DNA of 64,000 nt from Pseudomonas laurylsulfativorans. GTDB taxonomy: Bacteria; Pseudomonadota; Gammaproteobacteria; Pseudomonadales; Pseudomonadaceae. The notes below the pieces were generated by a model that saw only the letters and a list, made by a program, of their open reading frames with translations, made no database searches and was not told the origin of the DNA. The stretch spans positions 1 to 64,000 of the forward strand of contig NZ_MUJK01000007.1 in the NCBI RefSeq assembly GCF_002906155.1, in the 5' to 3' direction. Numbering within the stretch: the first letter of the stretch is position 1; each line of letters opens with the position of its first letter. Positions 36,438 through 44,729 of the stretch are shown here, piece by piece. A program made the translations under genes and the position numbers.

Positions 36438-36733
36438 TGATCCGGCGGTTGCTGACAGGCCTGGTTCTGGCGCTATCAGCCAGTCAGGCCTGGGCGACCG
36501 ATACCCTGCGCTGTGGCAGCCAATTGATCAACGTCGGCGACCGTTCGAGTGAGGTCCTCCAGAAATGCGGCGAGCCGGTCAGTCGCGACCTGCTGGGCTA
36601 CAAGCGCAGCGCAGATCGGCGCGAGGAGTTTCAGGTCGAGGAATGGACCTACGGACCGAAGGGTGGCATGTATCAATACTTGCGATTCGAAGGCAACCGG
36701 CTGAAACAGATCACCAGCAAACGCGGCAATTGA
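36434..36733 (+). CDS. DUF2845 small exported protein
   Basis: 99 residues with a cleavable signal peptide (LVLALSASQAWA). The mature part, starting TDTLRCGSQLINVGDRSSEV, has two cysteines (C-G-S...KCGEP) and is typical of DUF2845. Role unknown. The ATG overlaps the stop of the DUF748 gene, so the two are translationally linked and may act together in the periplasm. Confidence 0.8.
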   Translation: MMIRRLLTGLVLALSASQAWATDTLRCGSQLINVGDRSSEVLQKCGEPVSRDLLGYKRSADRREEFQVEEWTYGPKGGMYQYLRFEGNRLKQITSKRGN

Positions 36734-36790
36734 TTTTGGGGCTTTCACTGGTTTGGAGGCCCCCTCATTGTCGACTCGGACGCGGTCCCT

Positions 36791-36891
36791 TGTAGGAGCT
36801 GGCTTGCCAGCGATGGCCGTTAACGATAACGCGCGTGAACTAGATAGACGCGGCACACTTGAGTCCATCGCCGGCAAGCCGGCTCCTACAG
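36791..36891. repeat. REPIN, class B
   Basis: Inverted pair of TGTAGGAGCTGGCTTGCCAG-type units (right arm slightly diverged, GCCGGCTCCTACA) around about 55 bases, after the DUF2845 gene. Confidence 0.85.
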
Positions 36892-36932
36892 TTTCCCCGG
36901 AATGCGTGAGGAACCATTAATTAGCACTATCC

Positions 36933-36960
36933 AATGTGGGAGCAAGCCCGCTCCCACATT
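36933..36960. repeat. Single palindromic REP (class D)
   Basis: AATGTGGGAGC and its complement flank a six-base centre, 41 bases after the preceding REPIN. The two repeats and a terminator fill the 36734-37121 gap; I see nothing else in it. Confidence 0.75.
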
Positions 36961-36986
36961 GGGTTTTCAGCGCTACACATAGAACA

Positions 36987-37011
36987 GGCCCCGGCAAAAA
37001 TGCCCGGGGCC
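36987..37011. terminator. GC-rich hairpin downstream of the BON-domain gene
   Basis: GGCCCCGG(C) pairs with (G)CCCGGGGCC around an A-rich loop. On the minus strand it is followed by TGTTCT, a poor T run, so termination strength is uncertain. It could serve the BON gene ending at 37122. Confidence 0.5.
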
Positions 37012-37121
37012 TGTGGTGGCCAAACTCCTTTTGGCCCTTCGCATGAACACTCAGGTTGCAACAGACGTATGACTCGGCCCGTCTGTCGCACCTTCTCCCG
37101 GTCCAGGCGAGAAGCCTTGCC

Positions 37122-37484
37122 TTACTCGGCTTTCAGGCCGTCAGCGGAAACCGCTTTGACGCCTTTGATTTTCTTGGTGATGGCCACGGCGGTGGTTTTC
37201 TGCGCGTCGGTGACCGCCACGGTGGACGACAGCGATACGACGCCTTTGTTGGTTTCGACTTTGATATCGGTGCCTGGAATGCCTTTTTCGGTCATCAGGT
37301 CACTTTTGACTTTGGTGGTGATCCAGGTGTCGGAAGTAGCTTCTTTCGCTTCGGTCATTTCACCGGCAGCCAGCACCATTGGCGACTGGGTTGCCTGAGT
37401 GGTTTGAGCGAACGCGGCGTTGGCCAGGGTCAGGGTCAGGGTCAGCGCGGTAGCAGCAGCGGCAGTGATAGCGAACTTCTTCAT
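37122..37484 (-). CDS. BON-domain periplasmic protein
   Basis: 120 residues: a signal peptide (ending NAAFA-Q near residue 26) followed by one BON domain (TWITTKVKSDLMTEKGIP ... GVVSLSSTVAVTDAQKTTAV). BON proteins such as OsmY bind phospholipid or support the envelope under osmotic stress. OsmY has two BON domains, this one has one. AGGAG precedes the ATG; the frame runs on upstream without a better start. Located between the pilA gene and the DUF2845 gene, with no obvious functional link. Confidence 0.85.
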   Translation of the reverse strand: MKKFAITAAAATALTLTLTLANAAFAQTTQATQSPMVLAAGEMTEAKEATSDTWITTKVKSDLMTEKGIPGTDIKVETNKGVVSLSSTVAVTDAQKTTAVAITKKIKGVKAVSADGLKAE

Positions 37485-37747
37485 ACGAGTAACTCCTGTT
37501 TTTCGGAAAAGTCTGCCGGGTGTCATGTCGGCAGGGTTACCAGGGATATTGCGAACGCTGTGCCAACTTTGAAACAAGAATTAAACCTTTATAAATCAAC
37601 AATTTATGCAATTAGGTCATTTTCGAAATCATGCAAAATGCACGAGAAGCCGAAACACTGCATGCAAGTTGCGGGTTTATGGAAAGTTCCTAAGATGCTG
37701 AAATTTCTGAGCTTTATCTGCGGTATTTGACGACGGGTCGACTAACA

Positions 37748-37769
37748 GGAAAACCCCGCAAAAGCGGGG
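37748..37769 (-). terminator. Rho-independent terminator of pilA
   Basis: On the minus strand CCCCGC-TTTT-GCGGGG followed by TTTTCC, 16 bases after the pilA stop codon. The remaining bases between it and the BON gene (37485-37747) hold no supported gene. Confidence 0.85.
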
Positions 37770-37784
37770 ACTTGGTTCAGCAAT

Positions 37785-38207
37785 TCATGCCGCAGAACCG
37801 GAACACCCTTTAGGCAAGTAATCCTGGGAAACGCTGCTCTTACATGACCAGCCTTTGGCTTCCTCCCGTGTCAGAGTGACGGTTTTGCCCTGGACCACCC
37901 CCGGGGCATTGTGCAACGTACAAACGATTGATCCCCCTCCCGCCGGCGTTGTAGCCGTCACAGACAGGGCGCAGTGGGTGGTCGAGGTCTCACCGGCAGG
38001 CGCCACGTTGGCAATAGTCGGCGTGCCCCCCTGATTGATTACATCCTCGAACGGCACCTTCATTGCAGTCAGCTCGGCCAGGGCCGCCGTGACCTTGGCC
38101 CGAGCCTGGTATTTGGAATACATCGGCAAACCCAGTGTGGCCAGGATCCCGATGATCGCCACCACGACGAGCAGCTCGATCAGGGTAAAACCTTTTTGAT
38201 TGTTCAT
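37785..38207 (-). CDS. pilA: Type IV major pilin
   Basis: A 140-residue prepilin with a six-residue basic leader cut after Gly6 (NNQKG/FTLIELLVVVAIIG) and the conserved Glu5 of the mature protein. A C-terminal cysteine pair (CKSS...KGC) should close the D-loop. GGAGC lies before the ATG. A sigma-54 promoter about 50 bases upstream fits PilR control. It is divergent from pilC, and pilB, which lies between them in P. aeruginosa, is absent. Confidence 0.92.
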   Translation of the reverse strand: MNNQKGFTLIELLVVVAIIGILATLGLPMYSKYQARAKVTAALAELTAMKVPFEDVINQGGTPTIANVAPAGETSTTHCALSVTATTPAGGGSIVCTLHNAPGVVQGKTVTLTREEAKGWSCKSSVSQDYLPKGCSGSAA

Positions 38208-38254
38208 GTACAAGCTCCATGCATGAGTCGAAGGCTCATGACCTGCCCCTTGGC

Positions 38255-38270
38255 AGCACAGCCTGTGCCA
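38255..38270 (-). promoter_or_regulatory. Sigma-54 promoter of pilA
   Basis: The minus strand reads TGGCACAGGCTGTGCT: GG and GC ten bases apart, as in the sigma-54 consensus. The predicted transcription start, near 38244, gives a 37-base leader before the pilA ATG. PilR is the expected activator. Confidence 0.75.
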
Positions 38271-38434
38271 AGGCCAGAAGCCCCTGTTGGCAGAGGGCGT
38301 GGCCGCCGTGAAGGCCTTTCCTTCTGCCAGGATCAGCACTATCTGACGTTTTTTGTCACCTCACCCTTGCCGGTTTGGCTCCATCGTTTGACTAGGCTAT
38401 AAGACCCACTCAAGCGGATTACCCAGGACTGAAC

Positions 38435-39652
38435 ATGGCGGTCAAGGCAGCGAAAATCAGCGTGTATGCATGGGAGGGCATTGACCGCAAAGGCACACAG
38501 GTAACCGGTGAGCTCAGCGGTCAGAACCCGGCGCTGATCAGGGCGAAACTGCGCAAGCAAGGCATCAATCCCGGCAAGGTTCGTAAAAAAACCCAGTCGG
38601 TTTTCAACATGGGCAAGCGCATCAAGGCCCGGGACATTGCCCTGTTCACCCGGCAAATGGCGACGATGATGAAGGCCGGCGTGCCGTTGCTGCAGTCGTT
38701 CGACATCATCGGCGAAGGCTTGGACAATCCGGCCATGCGCACGCTGGTGGACGAACTGAAACAGGAAGTCGCGGCAGGCAACAGCTTCGCCGCCGCCCTG
38801 CGCAAGAACCCCCGGTATTTCGATGAACTGTATTGCAACCTGGTGGATGCCGGCGAGCAGGCCGGTGCCCTCGACACCCTTTTGGAGCGGGTCGCGACCT
38901 ACAAGGAAAAAAGCGAAAGCCTCAAGGCCAAGGTCAGGAAAGCCATGACCTACCCGTTGGTGGTGGTGTTCGTCGCGGCGGTTGTCACCGGGATTCTGCT
39001 GATCAATGTCGTGCCGCAGTTCGAATCAGTGTTCAAAGGCTTTGGCGCCGAACTGCCGGCCTTCACCGTGATGGTCATTGGCCTGTCGCAATTCATGCAG
39101 GCCTGGTGGTGGACGGTCCTTGGCGCACTGATCGCAATGACCTTTGGTGTGCGCCATGCCCTCAATACATCCCCGGCCTTTCGTGACCGGATGGACACCT
39201 GGCTGCTGAAACTGCCGCTGGTGGGCACGTTGATGTACAAGTCCGCGGTTGCCCGGTTCGCCCGTACGCTGTCGACCACTTTCGCTGCCGGCGTGCCATT
39301 GGTGGAGGCCTTGGAATCAGTGGCCGGCGCGACCGGCAATATCGTGTTCAAGCGTGCGGTACTACGCATCCGGCAGGACGTTTCGACCGGCATGCAATTG
39401 AACTTCGCCATGCGTACCTCCGGCGTCTTTCCGAACATGGCGATACAAATGACTGCCATCGGCGAAGAGTCCGGTGCTCTGGACAATATGCTCGACAAAG
39501 TCGCGGGGTTCTACGAAGACGATGTCGATAACATGGTCGATAACCTCACCAGCCTGATGGAACCGTTCATCATGGTGGTGCTGGGTGCTATCGTCGGTGG
39601 ACTGGTAGTTGCCATGTACCTGCCCATCTTCCAACTCGGCTCAGCGATCTGA
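38435..39652 (+). CDS. pilC: Type IV pilus inner-membrane platform protein PilC
   Basis: 405 residues with two GspF/PilC cytoplasmic domains (about 70-195 and 275-395) and three membrane segments. Signature segments: FTRQMATMMKAGVPLLQSFDII and FARTLSTTFAAGVPLVEALESV. PilC links the motor ATPases to pilin assembly. All parts look intact. It starts a plus-strand operon pilC-pilD-coaE-yacG. Confidence 0.95.
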   Translation: MAVKAAKISVYAWEGIDRKGTQVTGELSGQNPALIRAKLRKQGINPGKVRKKTQSVFNMGKRIKARDIALFTRQMATMMKAGVPLLQSFDIIGEGLDNPAMRTLVDELKQEVAAGNSFAAALRKNPRYFDELYCNLVDAGEQAGALDTLLERVATYKEKSESLKAKVRKAMTYPLVVVFVAAVVTGILLINVVPQFESVFKGFGAELPAFTVMVIGLSQFMQAWWWTVLGALIAMTFGVRHALNTSPAFRDRMDTWLLKLPLVGTLMYKSAVARFARTLSTTFAAGVPLVEALESVAGATGNIVFKRAVLRIRQDVSTGMQLNFAMRTSGVFPNMAIQMTAIGEESGALDNMLDKVAGFYEDDVDNMVDNLTSLMEPFIMVVLGAIVGGLVVAMYLPIFQLGSAI

Positions 39653-39653
39653 C

Positions 39654-40526
39654 ATGCCCTTGAATGAAATTCTGACTCACTATCCGCTGGCCTTTGTCCT
39701 TCTCGCAGGCATCACCGGCCTGTTGGTCGGCAGCTTCCTCAATGTGCTGATCTGGCGCCTGCCGAAAATGCTCGAACGCGAGTGGCGTGTGCAGGCCCAT
39801 GACATTCTCGGGTTGCCTGGCGAAACGCCGGTACCGACCTTTAACCTGCTGCTGCCCCATTCCCAGTGCCCGCACTGCGGTCACCGAATCCGCGCCTGGG
39901 AAAACATTCCACTGCTCAGTTATGTGTTTTTGCGCGGCCGCTGTTCAGCCTGCGCGACGGCAATCAGCCCGCGCTACCCGTTGACCGAACTGGCCTGTGG
40001 CGCGCTGTCGGCGTTTGTCGCCTGGCACTTCGGCTTCGGTTGGCCGGCCGGCCTGGTGCTGGTCCTGAGCTGGGGTTTGCTGGCGATGAGCCTGATCGAC
40101 GCAGAACATCAGATATTGCCGGACGTACTGGTGCTGCCGTTGATGTGGCTGGGGTTGATCGTCAACAGTTTTGGCCTGTTCGTGTCGTTGCACGAGGCGC
40201 TTTGGGGTGCGATAGCCGGCTACAGCGTGCTGTGGTCGGTGTTCTGGCTGTTCAAGCTGATCACGGGCAAAGACGGCATGGGCTACGGTGATTTCAAGCT
40301 GCTGGCGATGCTGGGCGCCTGGGGTGGCTGGCAGATTTTGCCACTGACCATCCTTTTGTCCTCGCTGGTGGGTGCCATTATCGGCTTGATGATGCTGCGC
40401 TGGCGCAGTGCAAAAACGTCGACTCCGATCCCTTTCGGTCCCTATCTGGCCATTGCCGGCTGGATTGCCTTGCTCTGGGGTGGTCAAATAACCGACCTCT
40501 ATTGGCAGTTTGTCGGTTTGAAATGA
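39654..40526 (+). CDS. pilD: Prepilin peptidase / N-methyltransferase
   Basis: 290 residues, polytopic membrane aspartyl protease. Four cysteines (CPHC ... CSAC) form the cytoplasmic zinc site. Catalytic aspartates lie in LIDAEHQILPD and GYGDFKLLA. It cleaves and methylates type IV pilins and type II secretion pseudopilins, so it may be kept for secretion even if pili are lost. The ATG lies one base after the pilC stop codon; it overlaps coaE by four bases. Confidence 0.96.
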   Translation: MPLNEILTHYPLAFVLLAGITGLLVGSFLNVLIWRLPKMLEREWRVQAHDILGLPGETPVPTFNLLLPHSQCPHCGHRIRAWENIPLLSYVFLRGRCSACATAISPRYPLTELACGALSAFVAWHFGFGWPAGLVLVLSWGLLAMSLIDAEHQILPDVLVLPLMWLGLIVNSFGLFVSLHEALWGAIAGYSVLWSVFWLFKLITGKDGMGYGDFKLLAMLGAWGGWQILPLTILLSSLVGAIIGLMMLRWRSAKTSTPIPFGPYLAIAGWIALLWGGQITDLYWQFVGLK

Positions 40527-41146
40527 ATACCCCTGTGGAAAAACCCTGGATTCTCGGCCTGACCGGTGGCATAGGCAGCGGCAAGAGTGCCGCGGCCCAA
40601 CACTTCATCGACCTGGGCGTGCATGTGGTCGACGCCGACCATGCCGCTCGCTGGGTAGTCGAACCTGGCCGCCCGGCACTGGCACAGATTGCCGAGCACT
40701 TCGGCCCCGCTGTGTTGCAGGCCGACGGGCAACTGGACCGCGCTGCGCTACGCAAATTGATCTTCGAAGTGCCTGAAGAGCGCCGCTGGCTGGAGGCCCT
40801 CCTGCATCCACTGATCGGGGAGGAAATCGCACACCACCTGGCGCTGGCAAAATCGCCTTATGCGATTCTGGTTTCGCCACTGCTGATCGAGTCCGGTCAA
40901 TACGCCATGACCCAACGGGTTCTAGTGATTGATGCCCCGGAACAATTGCAGATTGAACGCACTCTGCAACGAGACCAAACCAGCGAACAGCAAGTCCAGG
41001 CGATTCTCAAGGCCCAGTCCAGCCGCCAGAATCGCGTGAGCCATGCCGACGACGTCGTGGTCAATGACCGCGACCTTGCCTGGTTGCACAGCGAGGTCGA
41101 ACGCCTGCATCACTTTTATCTTACTTTGCGTGGAGGCCAGTCATGA
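40523..41146 (+). CDS. coaE: Dephospho-CoA kinase
   Basis: 207 residues. Last step of coenzyme A synthesis, phosphorylating dephospho-CoA. The P-loop GLTGGIGSGKS lies near residue 13, followed by the substrate region VDADHAARWVVEPG and the lid with RDQTSEQQV. Overlaps both neighbours (ATGA junctions). It ends the pathway that begins with panBCD at 25-27 kb. Confidence 0.97.
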   Translation: MNTPVEKPWILGLTGGIGSGKSAAAQHFIDLGVHVVDADHAARWVVEPGRPALAQIAEHFGPAVLQADGQLDRAALRKLIFEVPEERRWLEALLHPLIGEEIAHHLALAKSPYAILVSPLLIESGQYAMTQRVLVIDAPEQLQIERTLQRDQTSEQQVQAILKAQSSRQNRVSHADDVVVNDRDLAWLHSEVERLHHFYLTLRGGQS

Positions 41147-41343
41147 GCCAACCAACAACCGTCGAATGCCCAACCTGTGGCGCCCCCGTGGAATGGACCG
41201 CCGAGAGCAAATTCCGGCCCTTCTGCTCCGACCGCTGCAAACTGATCGACCTTGGCGCCTGGGCGTCCGAAGAACACAAGATCCCAGTGGCTCCCGATGC
41301 CGAGGACGAGATGTTCAGTGGTGACTTCGACCCCCGTCACTGA
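41143..41343 (+). CDS. yacG: DNA gyrase inhibitor / zinc-binding protein YacG
   Basis: 66 residues with the four-cysteine zinc finger CPTCGAP...FCSDRCK and an acidic tail. In E. coli YacG binds GyrB and blocks DNA binding. Start overlaps the coaE stop (ATGA). The pilD-coaE-yacG order is conserved widely. Confidence 0.95.
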   Translation: MSQPTTVECPTCGAPVEWTAESKFRPFCSDRCKLIDLGAWASEEHKIPVAPDAEDEMFSGDFDPRH

Positions 41344-41377
41344 TCCTGATCGTGACGATTTCAGGATTTGATGCGAA

Positions 41378-42067
41378 TCAGGACTTGGGATCGTCATCCT
41401 TCCAGGGGGCCGAGAGGTAGCGCGTGCGGTTGAACGTCTCCAGCCATTCCGGGCAGAACACCACCAACGCACTGACCACCATGCCGTTGATAAACGCCTC
41501 GGGAAAAATGATCAGCCACAGGTAACCGACAAAATCCTCAAGCCAGTACGGCATCTCGAAACGCTCATCGAACCACAGCAACCACAGCGCCAGCAGCAGG
41601 CACAGCAACGCGGACAGTGCGGCGGCAAAGAATCCGGAAACGAAGATATACACGAAGGGATTTCGCGGTTGCGCCCGCTCCACCAGAATGGCGCAGCACT
41701 CGGTGACCAGTACTGGCAGCGCAATCAACAGCGCGCCATTGACCCCTACCGCCAGCAGGTCCTGACGCCCGAGCAGCACCAGTCCCATTTGCGCCACCAA
41801 CCCGCCGACCAGCGCCATAGGCCAGTCCAGCAGTAGCGTCACCGCTGTCATGCCGATGAAGTGGTAAGACACGCCGGTATCAAAGTCGCGTCGCACCAGC
41901 CACAACAGAAACAGCGCAAACACCGTTCCAAACAGCAGATGCTGACGACGGCTGTCGGTGAACAGTTCAACCCACGGCGCGCGACAGATCGCCCAAATCA
42001 ACACCGGCACATAGATCAGCCAGCCGACCGCAAGGGTTTGCGATGACAGCAACTCTGCACCGATCAT
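41378..42067 (-). CDS. Energy-coupling factor ABC transporter permease (CbiM-like)
   Basis: A 229-residue hydrophobic protein with about six or seven membrane segments that resembles the CbiM/ECF substrate-binding membrane family usually tied to cobalt or nickel uptake. No ATPase or T-component gene is near, so its partner is elsewhere or it acts alone. GGGAGG lies 12 bases before the ATG at 42067; a longer start at 42097 lacks any ribosome site. Stop lies 34 bases from the yacG stop (convergent). Confidence 0.7.
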   Translation of the reverse strand: MIGAELLSSQTLAVGWLIYVPVLIWAICRAPWVELFTDSRRQHLLFGTVFALFLLWLVRRDFDTGVSYHFIGMTAVTLLLDWPMALVGGLVAQMGLVLLGRQDLLAVGVNGALLIALPVLVTECCAILVERAQPRNPFVYIFVSGFFAAALSALLCLLLALWLLWFDERFEMPYWLEDFVGYLWLIIFPEAFINGMVVSALVVFCPEWLETFNRTRYLSAPWKDDDPKS

Positions 42068-42138
42068 GGCTACGCGCGCCTCCCAGGTGAAAAACAACAG
42101 ACACTCAGTCTACACCGCCGCTCGCCTGCCCTTCGACT

Positions 42139-43071
42139 TCAAGCCCAATGCCGCGGATCGCTCATCACCGCGTCATGTTCAGCGAACAGCTTAGGTAGCT
42201 CTGACTTGAGAAAGTCCACCCAAGTGCGGACCTTGGCATCGAGAAAGCGTCGCGAAGGATACAGCGCATACACGTTGCGTTCGCGCAGGCGCCATGCAGG
42301 TAACACGCGCAGCAACGTGCCGTCGCTCAAGGGCCGCGTCGCGGTGTAGAACGGCAGCAGGCTGATGCCCATGCCCGCCTCCGACGCCTTGACCATCGAC
42401 TCGGCAACATTGCACTGAAAGGTCTTGGCCGGACTGACGGCATGCTCGCCGTGCTCGTCCTGAAACAGCCATTGATCGCTGTACAGCGGGTCGAGCATGC
42501 GCAGGCATTGATGATCGTTCAGCGCCAGCGGCTGCTGCGGCACACCCCGGCGTTGCAAGTAAGTCGGGGCGGCACAGGGCACGCTGTAGATTTGCCCGAT
42601 GGCTTGCGCAACCATTTGCGAGTCGGCCAGTTCGGGAGCAATCGAAATCACCACATCGTGACCTTCCACCAGTGGATCGGGATTGCACTGCGACAAGGTC
42701 AGTTCGAACACCACATCGGGATAAAGCTCGCTGTAGCGGGCGATCAACGGTGTGAGCAGCACACCCAGGCCGTTCATGCTGTGCACCCGCAGGCGTCCAG
42801 CCGGATTGATATGAGCGCCGCGGGCCTCGGCCGTCGCCTCATCCATGGCTTCGACGATTTGCCGGCTGCGCAGCAGGAAACGTTCGCCGGCATCGGTCAG
42901 GCTCAAGCGCCGCGTGGTGCGTTGCAGCAGACGCGCCTGAACATGCCCCTCCAGATCCGCGACCAATCGGGATACCTGCGCGGTCGACAGATCCAGTGCA
43001 TCGGCAGCCCCGGTGAAACTGGCGCAGTCCACCACCCGGATGAACACGCGCAAGTTGTTAAGCACATCCAT
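42139..43071 (-). CDS. LysR-family transcriptional regulator
   Basis: 310 residues: N-terminal winged helix (VLNNLRVFIRVVDCASFTGAADALDLSTAQVSRLVADLE) and a C-terminal substrate-binding domain, of the DsdA/CrgA-like subgroup. The target is unknown. It is divergent from the small DUF2790 gene (123 bases between), which is therefore the nearest candidate target. Not adjacent to the benzoate transport operon. Confidence 0.88.
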   Translation of the reverse strand: MDVLNNLRVFIRVVDCASFTGAADALDLSTAQVSRLVADLEGHVQARLLQRTTRRLSLTDAGERFLLRSRQIVEAMDEATAEARGAHINPAGRLRVHSMNGLGVLLTPLIARYSELYPDVVFELTLSQCNPDPLVEGHDVVISIAPELADSQMVAQAIGQIYSVPCAAPTYLQRRGVPQQPLALNDHQCLRMLDPLYSDQWLFQDEHGEHAVSPAKTFQCNVAESMVKASEAGMGISLLPFYTATRPLSDGTLLRVLPAWRLRERNVYALYPSRRFLDAKVRTWVDFLKSELPKLFAEHDAVMSDPRHWA

Positions 43072-43193
43072 AAGCCCCCCCTCGGGCGATCACTGTTACG
43101 TTTTATGTAAGGCTGCATCCGCCGTTCGCCCCTTTATCCGTCGGTGGCAAAGACTAAAATTCAGACATCAGAACCGACCCGGAGCACGCCAAG

Positions 43194-43436
43194 ATGAAAA
43201 CGTTGATCAGCCTGTTGCTGACCGTAGTCGCCACCTCGGCCATGGCCGCCGACAACGAGCCCCTCGCAGTCCTGTACAACCCGGCGCAGCCACTGGACAT
43301 CGCCAAGGTGGTTTCTGTGTCGGACACCGCGACCGCGTGCGGGGTCGTACCGGCGACCATGGTGTATGTCGATCATCAGGGCCAGACCCGCCGCGTGACC
43401 TACAACGTCATCGGTGATTGCACCAGCAACCTGTGA
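43194..43436 (+). CDS. DUF2790 small exported protein
   Basis: 80 residues with a signal peptide (LLLTVVATSAMA/ADNEP) and a mature domain with two cysteines (TACGVV ... GDCTSNL) and TMVYVDHQGQTRRVTYNVIG, typical of the DUF2790 family common in pseudomonads. Function unknown; several paralogues in the genus respond to metals (from memory). Convergent with the porin gene, eight bases between stops. Confidence 0.8.
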   Translation: MKTLISLLLTVVATSAMAADNEPLAVLYNPAQPLDIAKVVSVSDTATACGVVPATMVYVDHQGQTRRVTYNVIGDCTSNL

Positions 43437-43444
43437 TCAATGGC

Positions 43445-44713
43445 TCACAGCAAGGTCCACGTGTAGCTGAGGATCAAACGGTTCTCGTCAATATCACTGC
43501 GGTAGTTTGAACGCGCCATCGCGTTGCGCACACGGATGCCAAGACCTTTGAGGCTGCCGCTCTGCAGCACATAGCCGATGTCCAGGTCACGCTCGCGATC
43601 CTTGCCTTCATAGCCCTTGCCGGTATCGACGTTATTGCCACTGATGTAGCGCACGGTGCTGGTCAGCCCCGGTACACCGAGCGCCGCGAAGTCGTAGTCA
43701 TAGCGCGCCTGCCAGGAACGTTCATCGGTGAAGGCGAACTCGTAGGTCGGCACTTCGTTGCCCAGTGGCGAGATGTTGGCAAACACCCGTGGGAATGCAC
43801 TGTCACCGAACATGCCCTGATAGCCGACGTAAAACGTATGGCCGCCACGCTTGGCCGACAGCAACGAGAAGAACGCCTGGTTGACGATGTTGCCCAGCAG
43901 TTTTTTGCCGTCCTCGCGCGAATCGTAGTAACCGAGGTTGGCGCCGAGGATCCAGTCGCCCACCGGCTCACTGTGCTTTAAACCCAGAAAACGCTGGTTG
44001 TAGATATCTTCCAGTTGCCCGTACCAGGCGCTGACCGAGCTGCGCTTGTCGTTGAAGGCATAATCAGCGCCGGCAAAATTGAAACCGTCACTGCTGACCT
44101 GACGCTGCGGAACATGACCCAGCATCGCTTGCATCTTTTCGTCGCCTGCCTCGTTGCGCAGGCTGGTTGAACTCAAGTGACCACCCTGCAACGTCAGGCC
44201 ATTGATCTCGTTGGAGGTGATGCTTGCGCCCTGATAGCTCGGTGGCAGCAGGCGAATATCGCTGAATGCCAACACTGGCAGATTGGGTTGCAGCTCACCG
44301 ACTTTCAGCTCTGTCTTGGAGTAGCGCATCTTCAACGCACCTTCCAGACGGCTGTAGTTGTCAGCCGCGCGGCCGTCGTCCTGCACCGGCAGCAAACCGG
44401 TATTGGTCCGGTCCGGGGCGCTGTCGAGCTTGAGACCGAGCAAGCCGATGACATCCACCCCAAACCCGACGGTCCCCTGGGTGTATCCGGACTTCACATT
44501 GAGAATGAAGCCCTGCGCCCACTCTTCGGCCTTCGATTGCTGGTTGGCGCCGACGATGTCGGAATAGTCGCGGCTGAAGTAGTAATTGCGCGCCTGCAAC
44601 GTCGCGGTGGTGTCTTCGATAAAGCCTTTTTCAGCGGCCATCGTGCCCGTGGAAAAACTCGAGACGACAGCCAGGGACAACGCCGAACCGGTTGTTGGGA
44701 GAATCTGTTTCAT
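43445..44713 (-). CDS. benF: OprD-family outer membrane porin, BenF-type
   Basis: 422 residues: signal peptide (MAAEKGFIEDTTATLQARNYYFSRDY, cleavage before AEKG) and an 18-strand OprD-family barrel ending in an aromatic-type C-terminus (SYTWTLL). The D-A-R-N-Y-Y-like opening and RQVSSDGF segments are usual for the family. Position after benK and benE makes benzoate or a related aromatic acid the likely substrate, so I use the name by context. Third gene of the operon. Confidence 0.82.
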   Translation of the reverse strand: MKQILPTTGSALSLAVVSSFSTGTMAAEKGFIEDTTATLQARNYYFSRDYSDIVGANQQSKAEEWAQGFILNVKSGYTQGTVGFGVDVIGLLGLKLDSAPDRTNTGLLPVQDDGRAADNYSRLEGALKMRYSKTELKVGELQPNLPVLAFSDIRLLPPSYQGASITSNEINGLTLQGGHLSSTSLRNEAGDEKMQAMLGHVPQRQVSSDGFNFAGADYAFNDKRSSVSAWYGQLEDIYNQRFLGLKHSEPVGDWILGANLGYYDSREDGKKLLGNIVNQAFFSLLSAKRGGHTFYVGYQGMFGDSAFPRVFANISPLGNEVPTYEFAFTDERSWQARYDYDFAALGVPGLTSTVRYISGNNVDTGKGYEGKDRERDLDIGYVLQSGSLKGLGIRVRNAMARSNYRSDIDENRLILSYTWTLL

Positions 44714-44729
44714 CGTTTTTCTCTTATTG

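Noticed and set aside
36933..37011. Small RNA gene between DUF2845 and BON genes
   Set aside because: Two hairpins only, one being a REP; no promoter can be placed before them.
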